A DNA stretch of 64,000 bases from Platycnemis pennipes (GCA_933228895.1 OW121856.1:112753163-112817162); one strand, 5' to 3'; positions 23,195 through 35,006 are shown, counted from the stretch's first letter. Numbers and translations are program-made. Notes: generated by a model from the sequence alone, not told the origin.

Positions 23195-23745
23195 AATGGC
23201 GGAATGGGGTATTTTACCATATTTTTTTTAACTGCCGAATATGATAGAGTTTGTAAAATAAAAAGTCCCGTATTTTTCCGTTTTTTGATCCGTCAATTAT
23301 TTCTCGAGTTATAAGCGACGAAAAACTGATGTTTTTAACTGTTTCGGAAAAGTGGGCGTGATGCAACCTCAACGTAGTTATATCGACTTCGTCCAATCAC
23401 AACTGAGCCCGCGAAGCTACTTTGTCTTATCGCAAAGGGGGGGACACACCTGACTCGGCCAATAGGAGCAGTTGCGCCAGGATCTGTGCAAGCAGACCTT
23501 CCGAGAACCCCCCTCCACTCCCTTCCCTTCCACGAAAAGCAGTCAAGGACGGGACGAAAATGACGTCAATGTTATCACAGCAGCTTTTTCGGTGGGCGTC
23601 ACCTTTTGCTTATTTAAATTTTTGATTTATGAGTGAATGGTTGTGGTTAGACGATTAAATTTTTCACTAAAATACTTTTTTCGTTTCCATCTAACAATAT
23701 CTTGCAGAAAAATTGCTATTTCGCTTCCGAGTAAACGCCCCCTTT
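23195..23745 (+). repeat. Unnamed interspersed repeat R, copy 2
   Basis: Same block order as copy 1 (see 18559), ending GAGTAAACGCCCCCTTT as in the piece at 29393-29545. It appears to be the most complete copy. Confidence 0.75.
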
Positions 23746-25189
23746 GTGGCTGACGTAACAGGTTTATAGTTCAAGTTGCGAGGCATAGGAAATATTCGTC
23801 TCCTGTCATTTCAGGGCCCCTCAGCTCTAGTGAATATATGTATTAACTATCAAAGTCTCCCCCGTTAAACATTAATAGTCGTCCCATAGGATCCATGTTC
23901 GTATAGTCCTCTGCTTCTGCAAAACGTGGCGTGAACTTCGCATGATTATGGGCCAACATAGCATAGCGCTTAGTAAAATAAATGCTAACGGTTTTTAAAT
24001 GAATAAACTGAATAAATAATTTTCACATAAACAAAAAGATGTAAATTATAACAAATTAACTGAACAACTATACTTAAGAAACTAATTGATAGGCTTCAAC
24101 GGGGTGCACCGCCTGCTTCGAAACGTCCGCCGTACCACCTAGTGACAGTTAGAGGAAACAGTTTCGCGTCACACGTACGATTTAACCGGCACGCAATAGT
24201 TTGCCGTTTTCGCACTGTCGATTTTTTTTCAATTTTTAATTAATGAGGAAAAAATACTTGACGCCATTTTAAAATCGAATGGTTTAAAACATACACTCTA
24301 AAGGTTATAAAATTTTGTAAAAACAATATATAAATAACAGGAAACTACCAAATGTTAGTAAAATTCCTAAAAGTCTCTTTTAAACACTCATTTCCAGCAA
24401 TGAGTGCTCCCAGCTTCGAAAAAAACTTTCTAATAAGTCAAATAGTATATTAAAGCAGCATAACAGGCACAAAATTACACTTTAGCATACTTTTTAGATA
24501 AAAAATTCTGTACCGAACCACCTTTCTGTCAGCAACTCTTGGAATAAACCCATACTTTTCGGGCTCACATTATACGTGCGAAACTATAATTTTTCTTGCT
24601 GCTAGAAAGAATCCTCGAGTTAAAATTCCACTCTGCATTTTGCTACGAACATTGTTTCGGCACCGCATGTCATTTTCACAGAGGGGAATGAGGTCAATGC
24701 CCAAATGTCCGCAGTAAAAACTCTCGTGTCGAAGACGAGAGGGTGTGTCGGGGCGAAATATAGCGTGAGAATTTTTAACTCGCCCGATGTGCGGGCTTGA
24801 TGACGAGTGCGCATGCGCAGTGACGCCCGCATCGCATGGGCTGGGTCGTTCATCTCCTATGAGGAAGCCGATGGGATTTAAATAAACGCGGTCGCGGAAT
24901 TCAATTGTTTGGCTCGCCACGGTAATCTCATTACTCCTCCTCCGCTAAAGATAGCTCATCCTGCCTTCGCCCCAAGCTCAACGTCCCCAAACATGATCGC
25001 TCCCTTTGAATTTCTCTTAACTTTCGTACTAACGAAGTTCATGAAATACTATTTCGGTTTCTCAGTGTGATGTGAATCCAATAATCAAACGGAATGCTTG
25101 TTTTGTGATTCACTGAATGTAATGTGAAATTTTTCCAGGGAGAGGTTTTGCAGAAAGGAGTACTGAGAATGGGATTCTTATAATAATGA
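23746..25189. other. Intergenic with a CpG-rich promoter-like island
   Basis: No coding frame supported. A CpG-rich patch at 24760-24920 contrasts with the AT-rich surroundings (see separate entry). Confidence 0.4.
24783..24890 (+). promoter_or_regulatory. Candidate promoter: NRF-1-like palindrome within a CpG-rich patch
   Basis: TGCGCATGCGCA at 24808-24819 is a perfect 12-bp palindrome matching the NRF-1/EWG core. It is embedded in a wider imperfect palindrome (CGATGTGCGGGC … GCCCGCATCG). ATTTAAATAAAC follows at ~24873. I cannot identify a transcript it would serve. Confidence 0.35.
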
Positions 25190-25710
25190 GGGTTGGACAA
25201 TGTGCAGCGTAGAGCAGCTAGGTTCGTTAAAAGGTGTTACGATGGGTCAGTAGAAGAATTAGGTTTGGAGGATCTGTATCCAGATCGTAGGTTAAAGTGC
25301 AGATTAAATCCATCGCAGAAATTCAAAATGGATAGCATTACCGAATATGTTAGATATATTTTAAAAACCCATGCATATTACGCTAGATTCGACCATATTA
25401 ACAAGATTAGAGAGATAGATTGAAGTGCCGATAGATTCAAAATGTCATTTTTCCATCTTACTATAAGAGAACACAATAAGCAGCATAGAAAAGGGATAGT
25501 TAGTTGAATTATTGTTAAGAGTCATCTGTAGTATATGATGCATATGTAATACCAATCAATAATCCCTTTATTACTATGTGGCCTAGCTGCATGTGATCCT
25601 ATTATCTAACATGTTTCCATGTAGTAGCATAGCTGCATAGTTCATGTTTGGTGATCTTCACCCCCTGCCACAACCCTCGCGGTGACTTGCAGGGCATTAC
25701 GTAGATGTAG
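25190..25710 (+). mobile_element. LINE family B, 3' fragment
   Basis: Starts at LDNVQRRAARFVKRCYDG and runs through the ILKTHAYYARFDHINKIREID block, with an in-frame stop inside CRTDRFK. It then covers the 3' UTR with a stem-loop whose inner stem has decayed, and a GTAGATGTAGATGTA tail. Confidence 0.8.
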
Positions 25711-25779
25711 ATGTACTTAGGAGAAGTCAAGAAGGATCTGGGGAAAAAGAACTACGAGGTCATTAAGAAATTGGCAAGG

Positions 25780-25850
25780 CTAACGTCATCTGTAAACAAA
25801 TCAGCTTCAAATTTACCTAAAAGATTAAACCTAAATTTTAACCTGTGATA
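25780..25850 (-). mobile_element. LINE E-like fragment
   Basis: CTAAAAGATTAAACCTAAATTTTAACC matches the minus-strand LKFRLNLL region, as also seen at 17385-17410. Short and low confidence. Confidence 0.4.
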
Positions 25851-26012
25851 TTAGTCTCTTGGTCTTCGTCGAGGTAGTTTTCCAAAAAATGATCCCTCCA
25901 TCATCTTTAGTTGGTTTGATTTATATTCCCGAAGCATGGAGTAGTATAAGATCACTTCATATACACTGCAGACACCTCTACCATCATTTCGCCGACCGAC
26001 GATTTCTACGTA

Positions 26013-26407
26013 GCTCTAATGGGGCTTTTTACCATATTTCTTATCGCCAAATCTGTACAGTTTTTAATATAAAAATACACATATTTTTCTGTTTTTCGAT
26101 CCGTCAATTAGTTTTCGAGATATGTGCGGCGAAAAACTGATGTTTTTAACCCTTTCGGAAAAGTGGGCGTGCAAAGGACGAGTACGTCATCCACTTCGTC
26201 CAATCACAACGGAGACCTCGAAGCTCCTTCGCACCATGACACACAGCTGACTCTGCAAATGGAAGTGGTTACGACAGGATCTCTGATCAGGCAGACCTCA
26301 CATCCCCACCTCCGCTCCCCTCACACGCTCTTCCTAAGCAAAGTCAAGGACGGGAGGTGAATGACGCAGTAATACTTCACGCATTTCGTTCTGTAGGCCT
26401 CACCTTT
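26013..26407 (+). repeat. Unnamed repeat R, copy 3, left part
   Basis: Contains the AAAAACTGATG…TTTCGGAAAAGTGGGC, GTCAAGGACGGGA and GGCCTCACCTTT blocks. It breaks exactly at the target duplication of the Jockey-like element and resumes at 29393. Confidence 0.8.
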
Positions 26408-26905
26408 TTAAACGTATACAGTGCATATCATCCCCCCAAACCTTTAACCTCAGATGCCTTCACTAAACTTTTCACCTACAAATCACCCACCATATTGTTC
26501 GGTGATGTCAACTGCAAGCACACCGCCTGGGGCTGCCGGGCAACTAACACAAACGGCAGAACACTACATTTACGTAGCTCCAACACTGATTTACACATTC
26601 ACGCTCCCTCCGAATACACACACATCAGCTCCCATCATGACACTGACACTTCAGACATCTTAGACATTGCCATCTTCCAACGGTTCCCTTACGAAATCCC
26701 ATCCAAAGTTCTCCATCATTATGCCTCTGACCACCTCCCAGTCCTTTTTTCCATAGAAGCCGCACCAATGCTTGAAACCCCAACCACAGTTTCTCATAAC
26801 TGGAAAAAATCTGCAGAATCATTAGTCAATCATCCCCATATCCTTCCTCCTGACCCTGCTTCAATACAAGCGGCTATAGACGCCCTCACATCCAACATGC
26901 ACTAA
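26408..26905 (+). pseudogene. Family C LINE endonuclease, C-terminal part
   Basis: The frame reads LNVYSAYHPP, then ILFGDVNCKHTAWGC (GD-N endonuclease block), LDIAIFQ and YASDHLPVLFSI (the SDH motif of APE nucleases). These identify the target-nicking endonuclease of a Jockey-type LINE. It begins mid-domain because of 5' truncation: the codons before 26408 come from the flanking repeat. It ends at a TAA; coding resumes in another frame at 26909. Confidence 0.8.
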
Positions 26906-26908
26906 CAA

Positions 26909-28625
26909 ATGCTCAATCCCACTTCAGCACTGCTCCTCACATCCACCCTTCCACAACACATTTCACAGTTGATAAAAGAGAAAAACAAAATTGGACATTC
27001 TTACCAACACACACGCAGTACACTTTACAAAACACAGTATAACGCTATCAACAAAATGCTCAAATACGAAATCAAAACTTACAGATCCTCCACCTGGAAT
27101 GAAAAATTACCCTCCATATCAGCACATAATAACACTCTCTGGAAATTAACTCGTTCTCTTCGAAACACAACCAAAACTACACCCCCACTCATCATTGGCA
27201 ACAAAACACTTAACACGGACGCTGAGCGGGGAGAAGCCTTCTCCCATCGCATGTGCTCAGCGTTCGCCCAGCAGCCCAACAACCCCAATCAGGATCAGCA
27301 ACTTATTGACTCCCTTCAAACCACTCCTATATCCGAACCCTTTCAGCGTACTACCCAGGAGGTGCAAAATCTTATTAAAAATCTCCCCAACAAATGCTCA
27401 TCTGGTATGGATAAAATTCCCCCTAAAGCAGTTAAGTTCTTCACTCCTGACATCATTGCCTATTTGACTGAAATCTTTAACACCTGCCTTCAGACTGCTA
27501 CTTTTCCTGACAACTGGAAGACTTCTGTTATTATAATGTTACCCAAACCCCGAAAAATCCTGACAGACGTCTCTAACTATAGACCTATTTCCCTTACCTG
27601 CACTTTCGCTAAACTACTGGAAAAAATCATACTTCACAGACTTAAAAACCTCCCGTTTCCCCTTTATCGTCAAGAGCAGTTTGGTTTCACAGCCCGCACA
27701 TCTACCGTTCACCAAATCAATAGACTTACTGAATTACTCCTCCGGTTTCAACTCCAAAATGGTCACCTCCGCCGTCTTCCTAGATATCAGCCAGGCTCTT
27801 GACAAAGTCTGGCACAATGGCCTCATCTTTAAACTTCTAAAACTGAACATTCCCGTACACCTCATCTAACTGATCCAGTCCTTCCTTCACAACCGTACCT
27901 TCAGTATTAAACATAACACCTTTCTTTCTAACTCATTTCCCATTTACACGGGCGTCCCTCAGGGCGCAGTTCTAAGTCCCACGCTATTTAATATCTTTAT
28001 AGACGACTTCCCGACCACTGACCTCAGGGAACTATACCTATACGCTGACGATGCCACGATTGCTACTCGCAGTTGGTGGCCCAACAAGAACGCAGACGTA
28101 CTACAAGACCACCTGGACCTCATAGAAGACTGGTTAAATGACTGGAGACTTCAGATAAATCCTGACAAATGTGCCAAACTTTGTTTTACCTTCAAACCCA
28201 CAAAACGTGACAATTTCCCACTGACTCTCTATGGCAAATTTATTCCACAAGTAACTGAAGCGACCTTCCTGGGGGTAACGCTTGACGAACGACGTTCCTT
28301 CAATCAACACACGACCCTTTCTAAAGTTAACAAAACCAAACATGCCCTTCATTCCCTCATTCATTTCAATAGTCCAACCTCAATAAACAATAAACTCCGC
28401 ATCTTATTTAATATAATTCTTCCCCAAATGCTCTGCGCATGCCCTATTTGGTGCACCACAGGAACCACCAGCATGAAAAAACTTCAAGTCTTCCTCAATA
28501 AACTGGTACGGCAACTGGCTGGGGCTCCCTGGTTCCTATCCAACTCCCAAATACAATCGGATCTCGGCATCCCGCAGTTTCAAACCCTGATTGAGTCTAA
28601 CACCAGGAGTTATGTGTTACGGTGA
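26909..28625 (+). pseudogene. Family C LINE reverse transcriptase, broken
   Basis: The first segment (to 27802) contains the linker, KCSSGMDKIPPKAVKFF, NYRPISLTCTFAKLLEKI and QFGFTARTSTVHQINRL. A frameshift near 27690-27790 moves the FLDISQALDKVWHNG block to another frame, which stops at 27869. Further on, TGVPQGAVLSPTLFNIFIDD and the catalytic YLYADDATIAT are readable around 27950-28060, as is the C-terminal QLAGAPWFLSNSQIQSDLGI block. Catalytic residues survive but the protein is not continuous. Confidence 0.8.
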
Positions 28626-29392
28626 AATACTCCACAAATCCCTTAATCTCCTCCCTCTGGTCACCTGAACTCCCAACCGGCAAATACCTTTACCCTAAAG
28701 ACAGAATCCCTCAAACCATTCCTATATTAAGAAGAAAAATCAAAAAAATCCCTCAAAATCTATCTCACCTTCTTCACATTCATCTCCCTCACCGAAATTT
28801 CCCTTCCATTTCCACCGAGTAACCCGCGATCAGTGTCACACCAGCACGTCAGGCCATTCGTCAGATGAAGAATAGAAGACGTCTCCTCCTACCCCATTCC
28901 TAACATTACCTTCTTCCTCAAATAATCCTATTCCTCCTACCCAATCTTCCTACGTTAATCCTCATCCCGGTTGCGGTAGAAGCGGGGCAACCCTCAACAA
29001 CCTTTACCCCCCCCCCCTTCCCTGATTGATCTCCCCCTAATTAAATCCTACCCCACATCATATCCTACCACTATGATTAATATCCTTGCCCAGCTACACC
29101 TTAACGAAATAACCCATCCATTCCCTCAGTATTCACCTAACATTCTTGCTAAACGGCTCAAACGTAATACCTAACCCGAATAAAATAACCCGTCTTTGAC
29201 CCTAATAAAATAACCTTTCTGCCCTATTATTAATAATAACAAAATATTTATAAAAAATCCATCCTTATACTCACCATTCCCTCTCCAATCATCGTCTATT
29301 AAAAAATACCAACCCCGGCCAGAAAGAGCGAATAGCTCGAGATGGTGCAACAGGTTTACTACCGAAGGTTCGAGGTTCGAGGCCTCACCTTT

Positions 29393-29545
29393 CGGTTATT
29401 TTAATTTTTCGATTTACGGGTGAATGGCTCCGGTTAGAAGATTAATTTTTTCACTAAAATTCATTTTTCGTTCCCATTTCCGTTCTAACGATTTCGTGAG
29501 CAAAAAACCGATTTCGGTTCAGAGTAAACGCCCCCTTTCGCGCGG
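29393..29545 (+). repeat. Unnamed repeat R, copy 3, right part
   Basis: Continues the repeat after the Jockey-like insertion: GTGAATGGCTCCGGTTAGAAG, CGATTTCGTGAGCAAAAAACC, and AGTAAACGCCCCCTTT as in copy 2. Confidence 0.8.
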
Positions 29546-31035
29546 GCTATGAAACGCCATAGTGTGTGACGTTTAACTGCTCGAGGGAAGGAAGTGTTTG
29601 CAAGTGACTACATGAACAATTCAATTGAAAGTTCGTGTTCTTCGCCACAAATGCGGTTCTTCACAAAAGTTGGGAAATCGCTAGCAGTTATAAAGCAGGA
29701 GGCTGGCAGGAAGATAAAAAAAGATGTGCCCTTACTTCCTGTGGGGCAGACGCTCACCGTGCATTGCACTGCACGTTTCCTCCGCGTCGGAATGGAAGTA
29801 GCTGGGAGGAGAGCCGATCTGTGAACGATTCACGCCTGGCCGCCTGCGCACTCCATTTTTTCTCGAGGGAAAGAGGGGGAGGGGGTGGATTGAGTCAGTC
29901 AGGGGGGAGGGAGGGGAATCGGGAGGTGGTGAGGGGGAGAAGAACGTCCATCTTAATTACACGAAGTTTCGGCGGGCCGGAAACATTGGGTCGGTTACTC
30001 CCTTGAAATTTCCACCTCCACTTAGCTGATTGTTTTTGACTAATTAGCGTGCGTTCGTCATGTCAGGGTCATCGATTCTGGCTGGAGGATGGAGCACGTC
30101 GAAATTGCACTATCGAAGACAGCTATCGAATCACCAGGTTTCGATTCACGTCGGGAAGGACTTTCAGGAGGGGAGTCTTCTCCGGTACTAAGTAACTTTT
30201 CTCGCGTAAGAGCCCCCACAATGGAATTGCTTTTGCTGGGGTATTATTTTTTGTTATTTAAAATTATCAATTGTTTTAGTTTTTATGTAACTTTGATTCT
30301 GTGCAAAAATTTGAAGATAGCCAGTCATGACCAGGCATCAATCCTAAGATTAGAATTTATCTCATCTATACCTACCTATGTTGTTCTATCTATCTATTAT
30401 ATCAGTTCTATCTATCTATCTATCTATCTATATATATACACCTATCTCTGTAGATCTATCTATACCTATCCATGTTGTTCTCTCCCAGTTACGAAAAGGA
30501 TATATGGCAGGGGGGCGGGGCTCAACTCTACTATCTCACAGTTTAAATGCAAATTATGACGTTGTTGTTATTGAATTACAGGTTTTAAAATTTCTGTCAC
30601 TCATCTGGGAAAACGCTGAAACGGCAAATTCAGTTCGGCTTTTAATTTGAAATTATAATTTTTATAGGATGGAATAGCCGCAGACAAAAGTTCTTAGCAG
30701 CAGTATATTTGATATTACATGTACAATTTTAAGAAGTACTGTAGAAAACATTACATTTTTGTTTCTTAAATTACAAACCTCGTGCAGGTATACCAAATAT
30801 AACCATGAACATTACCAGTAAAAAAATTACAGTTCCCTGTCAGCTCGGTCACATAAGCCATCGTCTCTCGTTCTCACTGGAGTAAAAATGAAAATTTTAA
30901 GTCCTCTTAATTTCAATCTATCTATTTCGTTTGATATTTATAAACCTATCGTGCCTTAGCGGGTATTTATAAGTTTCAATATCATTGGGAAAGCAGTCAT
31001 CCTTAGAATATTGAAGAAGGTGCTGAACCGGTACT
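29546..31035. other. Intergenic with a (TATC)n microsatellite
   Basis: GC-richer block 29700-29960 followed by AT-rich DNA. A TATC/TATA microsatellite lies at about 30405-30440. Open frames of up to 156 codons here carry no recognisable motif and run through the microsatellite, so I do not call them. Confidence 0.45.
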
Positions 31036-31085
31036 GATCTACGTAATACCTGCTAGCCACCACGAGGGTGTGTGGCAGGGTACTA
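31036..31085 (-). mobile_element. LINE 3'-tail remnant
   Basis: CTACGTAATACCTGCTAGCCACCACGAGGGTGTGTGGCAGGG is the family stem-loop in minus orientation. A further decayed trace is at ~31405-31450. Confidence 0.6.
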
Positions 31086-32167
31086 CTTGATCGTAAATCC
31101 TAACTAAATTCCTCCAACAATATAATAATAATAATATTTATTTACTGTTCTTGGACTGGTCCATTAAGAACATAATTGAGTTATACAATACAATAGAGCT
31201 CATAACAGACAAATAACAAAATTGATATGGGGAAAATATGGGGATGGGCGGATACATTATAGTGAAAATAACATGGGAATATATAGACCATCTGGTTAAT
31301 ATTTCATTGCAAATTTCTCTGGAATATGATATCTGCAGTAGGTTAACTATCTAATTTCGAGCTAAAATCTAGTTCATCTGGCGAAATTTACATGTACAAC
31401 TGTGTAATACCCTTTATACCACCGCCAGGATGTTTAGTAGGGCGTGAAACTAGACATGCAGTTTAAATAAAAAAATTAATGCTATGCAGGAATGCAAAAA
31501 CATTAATCTGTGCATGAACTACTCACAAGCTACTGAGAGGTACAATGCGAGTACTTTATGTAAAGCATGTTAGATATACGTTCATGGGGCATGTGTCACT
31601 AAATTGTTAGTATCTACAAGGTAGAGCAATGATTACTGATTAGTCAGGCCTTTCTTTAAATGCATTTATTTCCCCAAAATCATGCATGAGTTGGTAATGC
31701 TAAAACATGTTAAAGAAATCACTTCAGTCTACTCACACTACTACATCACAATCGACAGAATATATGCTAATTTCACCCTGATATCTCCAATGTAATTTTA
31801 GGTTTGCGTCTAAACTCTTGCTAACCGATCAAGAGCTGAGAGCTGTCTCGTTGTAGGGAAGTAGTGTGAGAGCACTCGAGTGTGTTAATAAGGACACATT
31901 GGATTGGAGCGCTTTTCGGGTCGGCCGAGATACTGGATTCCACTGGATTTTCGCCTCGTGGAGCGTCGCTAGCGGCCGTGAGGCCTTTGAGTTGAAATCC
32001 TTTTTGGAAGGGGAGCCTGGGTGAGAGCAGAAGTAGACATGCACTCCAAAAGATCCATGAACTCAAGCAATGCCATTATAGGGGTCGTCGCTTACAGAAT
32101 ACCCTGGGTAAGGAACTTAGCGTACATATACAAGACAAAAAGTAATATTTTCGAGTCCAACCTTAAT
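31086..32167. other. Intergenic, nothing recognised
   Basis: AT-rich. A GC-richer 31850-32040 patch gives only overlapping short frames without motifs. Confidence 0.4.
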
Positions 32168-32375
32168 CTATATATCTATATCTACACAATACCCTGCAAG
32201 CCACCGCGAGGGTGTGTGGCAGGGGGTGAAGATCACCAAGCATGCACAACCGTCATGCAAACAAGCAGCTATAGGGACTCATGCAACTAGATTGTCAGTA
32301 TCTATAGTATTTAAGGGATTAATACATGCATCATGCACTACAGACTACTCTAAAATATTTCCCCTACCTATCCCT
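32168..32375 (-). mobile_element. LINE family B 3' end, left of the Polinton insertion
   Basis: The minus-strand 3' tail (TATATCTACACAATACCCTGC on the plus strand) and 3' UTR of family B run up to CCCCTACCTATCCCT. The sequence then switches to the Polinton inverted repeat and resumes at 48496 in perfect register (TCCCTTTGGTATGCTGCC). TCCCT is present on both sides. Confidence 0.9.
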
Positions 32376-32512
32376 AGTAGTAGGAGATTGGCGGAACTGT
32401 AACGAGGTCATCCGCGAAGCTCTTTTCCCTTTCACTTTTGCGCACTCTAGCTGAGCTAGGCCGACGCCACACCTTTGCCCGGGAGAACATACACCCCCAT
32501 CCACTCATCTGC
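32376..32512 (+). repeat. Polinton left terminal inverted repeat
   Basis: 137 bp, starting AGTAGTAGGAGATTGGCGG. It matches the reverse complement of 48359-48495 with one mismatch (CCTTTGCCC versus CCTCTGCCC). A gapped similarity containing TAGGTCATACATCCA extends to ~32540. Confidence 0.95.
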
Positions 32513-32670
32513 TGCAATAGGTCATACATCCATGAGCATGAAATCAGCTCTGCCCGGGGAAATGTCCGAATACGGTTACGTAAATGAGAAATTTAGTTCA
32601 CTAGACAACACCCTTTTACATAATGCCCCCTCCACGGCGCCTAACTCCCACCATCAACCCTTCTTAGCAG

Positions 32671-32678
32671 TATATAAG
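32671..32678 (+). promoter_or_regulatory. Candidate TATA box at Polinton left end
   Basis: TATATAAG, followed about 30 bp later by a plausible start region. Further on there is an ATG-initiated short frame at 32730 ending in CTCAG/GTGAAT, a donor-like site at ~32799. This could be the first exon of a rightward transcript from the left arm. The downstream exon is not identified. Confidence 0.35.
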
Positions 32679-33229
32679 CCTGTACTGCGAGCTACTCTAT
32701 ACCAGCATTTGAAAGATTAGCTCTCAAATATGGTCCAACAGGCATCATCACTTAGCTTTCAACAAGAGAACTTCCATCTCGGGATCGCTGACCTCAGGTG
32801 AATATATTTTCGATAGCCCCCAAAAGCTATCGGAATTTTTTATCTTAAATCTAACTAATAGATGAACTTCAGAATGGTATTATGCTGAAGTCCTAAAATT
32901 CGCTTTATTCACAAAGCAGATTAATACCAAGATATATCGAATACCATGATATTCGAATTTTATGTAAGCAAAAGGGGGGGGGGGGAATTGTTATCATTAC
33001 CAATGTGACAGCTTCGAACTAAGATCCGTATACTTTACCTCCTGACTCAACTCTCCTTGATGGGGGGAAATATTTGAGGAAAGTCCCAGAGACAAGTAAT
33101 TGGGAAATTAATGAACTAACATAAGAAAGGGATAAATGACGTCGCAGTATACCAATTCTAAGATTATAATACTATTAAATATACCAATATGATTCCACCA
33201 TCAAAAATATATTGATTAAGAGACGATAA

Positions 33230-33487
33230 ACAGATCTCCACCAACCTCAAAATCTTTCACGCGAGTTAATAAGACGCGAGAATCAGCGTTCCGCTTCGAA
33301 GGTGGGAGCCACATCATCTCTCTCACGCGTTCAGAGCGAAGAGTTCGCTCCGCGAGACATCGCTTTCTCCCCGAAGCCCCACGACATCAAGCGGTCGGTT
33401 CGGGAACTGTCCTTGTCGTGGCGGCGGGAACACAAAATAACATTCCCACAAACGCTTTTTGGAAGCATCCCGCTCCAGAATCATTAA
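33230..33487 (+). other. GC-rich open stretch of unknown nature
   Basis: Open for 86 codons without ATG, with Ser/Arg-rich content (SRELIRRENQRSASK, then RSVRELSLSWRREHK). Its base composition differs from the AT-rich flanks. It could be the final exon of a spliced gene or a chance frame. I do not recognise it. Confidence 0.25.
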
Positions 33488-33846
33488 TACAACGTGTCCA
33501 GGTGGACTATTAGATTATATCAATTCATAGTCATAACATTCAATCTGGATAATTCACTTTTTAGTTGGAAATTAACACAGAAAACAGTTAAAACATCAAT
33601 ACGAACTATTTAATCATTTAAGAAAAAATCTTTTCACTGTAGAGATTCTGAATTCAATGTCTATAGAATGACGTCTTCTGCTAATTAGAAAATTTAACTT
33701 AATAACGATCTCCACTATTTGAGCAGATAAAATCTAAATTTCAAATTACCCATCAAGTAAACTAAATTATTATTTTCATTTATTATATCCTCAAGAGGAA
33801 GGGTTATTCAATAAATGAAACGCATTGCATATAGGTTTTACAAAAA

Positions 33847-33852
33847 TTTATT
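33847..33852 (-). terminator. Polyadenylation signal for the leftmost minus-strand gene
   Basis: AATAAA on the minus strand, about 60 bp beyond the stop codon at 33914. Confidence 0.55.
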
Positions 33853-33913
33853 TCATTTTTTTAAACATATTTCATTATTAACACAGAAATAAACTAGCTT
33901 GTAACAATTGTAT

Positions 33914-35006
33914 TTATAGCACATTTTTTTTTTGAGAATATAACTTCAAAGTATCCATGCAAATACCTTTGGGAAGAAGACTAGTCAAGAACGACATTTT
34001 AGCACCTTTTGAGAATTGAAACTGATAATCCCTCGTATATTTAAATAATATACTCTCCAGTTCTGAATAATCTACATCTCCAGAGTATTCATTCAGACCA
34101 TGATAATTGTTCTTTAACCGAAACGAGTCTTTCGCGTACAGAAATCTTGCCGGCGATTTGAAAAGCCACACATTACAACATTTCGTTTGCACATTAATGA
34201 TAGCTAATTCCTTGACTATGTATCCGCCATCAATTTTAGTGAATCCTTGGAATTCGATATAGCACTCATGACGTAATCTCTCAAACTTACAAGGTTTACA
34301 CCCAATGCCAGAGGTTCAAGAGATTACAAGAGTTTCTGACTTGCAGAATTTTACCTCGTGCCAGAGGTCAGAAACACTTTGCATACACTCATGTAATCAA
34401 AGTACAACCAAGTTATACCTTTTGATTACCAGACACATCATTCAACATGAGCGCCATCTCAAATTCCAATCTTTCCAGATCATATTCAGTGATTTCGTTA
34501 GATAACCCGGTAGCGAGAAATTGTCTAACCTTATCACGGCTGTCCGAAAGTCTCCGAAGAAATAGATTTATCAGAGTGGAGAGTTTTAACAGCTTTTCCC
34601 ATTCATCAACATTAAGATTAAATGAACTCTTTGATAAAATATTTTTTATGGATAAATGTCGCTTCCCAAAGTAATTTGCGTAGGACAAGCACTTCGAATA
34701 GAGCTGATCTTTTAAACCAATATATAGATAATTACTCACTGATTTTTCTAAATTTATAACATTAGTCCATTCACTGTGTGAAACAATAACACTTTTCTTA
34801 TTTGCTTGATTAAATTGCACTACTGGTTCAAAGTCTCTGCTGGGATCGTAGCCCACACAAACACTTTTTGAATTTACACCATTCAGATAATACACTGTTT
34901 GAAGCAGTAAATTATTGCTATCACAAGATGATCGAGGAACGGGATGATGTCCAGACGGTCTCTTCCTCTTAATGGGCGGGGACTCTTTCTGCGATGGCGA
35001 CAGCAT
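33914..35006 (-). CDS. Polinton left-end protein, probably two exons; RNase H-like/exonuclease-type fold suspected
   Basis: Exon 1 (35006-34419) starts at an ATG 32 nt after the preceding gene's stop. It has a Ser/basic N-terminus (PPIKRKRPSGHHPVP) and conserved-looking blocks NGVNSKSVCVGYDPSRDFEPVVQF and KKSVIVSHSEWTNV. Its frame ends at a TAA right after AAAG/GTATAA, a donor-like site. A second frame (34285-33914) is open upstream of any ATG and carries EFQGFTKIDGGYIVKELAI, NNYHGL…YSELESIL and KGAKMSFLTSLLP. Removing 34286-34418 keeps phase 0 and would give about 319 residues. The second exon's layout resembles a widespread arthropod family I associate with RNase H/3'-5' exonuclease-like folds; no catalytic set is proven. 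If unspliced, the first frame alone would encode 197 residues. Confidence 0.55.

Larger units (their letters stand above)
26408..29379 (+). mobile_element. Jockey-like LINE (family C), 5'-truncated
   Basis: Bounded by a 13-bp direct repeat AGGCCTCACCTTT at 26395-26407 and 29380-29392, a classical target-site duplication inside repeat R copy 3. It carries the C-terminal part of an APE endonuclease, a linker and an RT, with a long A/C-rich 3' region lacking (GTAGAT)n. The coding sequence is base-biased (C-rich, G-poor), unlike families A and B. Several stops and frameshifts are present. Confidence 0.85.
32513..33846. other. Polinton left non-coding arm
   Basis: About 1.3 kb without an established gene. 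It holds the TATA-like box above, a G12 run near 32976 and a GC-rich open stretch at 33230-33487 (next entry). Confidence 0.5.

Noticed and set aside
24570..24920. Overlapping minus-strand frames of 116 and 77 codons
   Set aside because: They lie in a CpG-rich palindromic patch, overlap each other and carry no recognisable domain.
26357..26407. Start of the family C endonuclease protein upstream of 26408
   Set aside because: These codons belong to the flanking repeat R; the reading frame crosses the insertion junction by chance.
29635..30559. Frames of 123 and 156 codons
   Set aside because: No motif, overlapping each other in different frames, and the second runs through a (TATC)n microsatellite.
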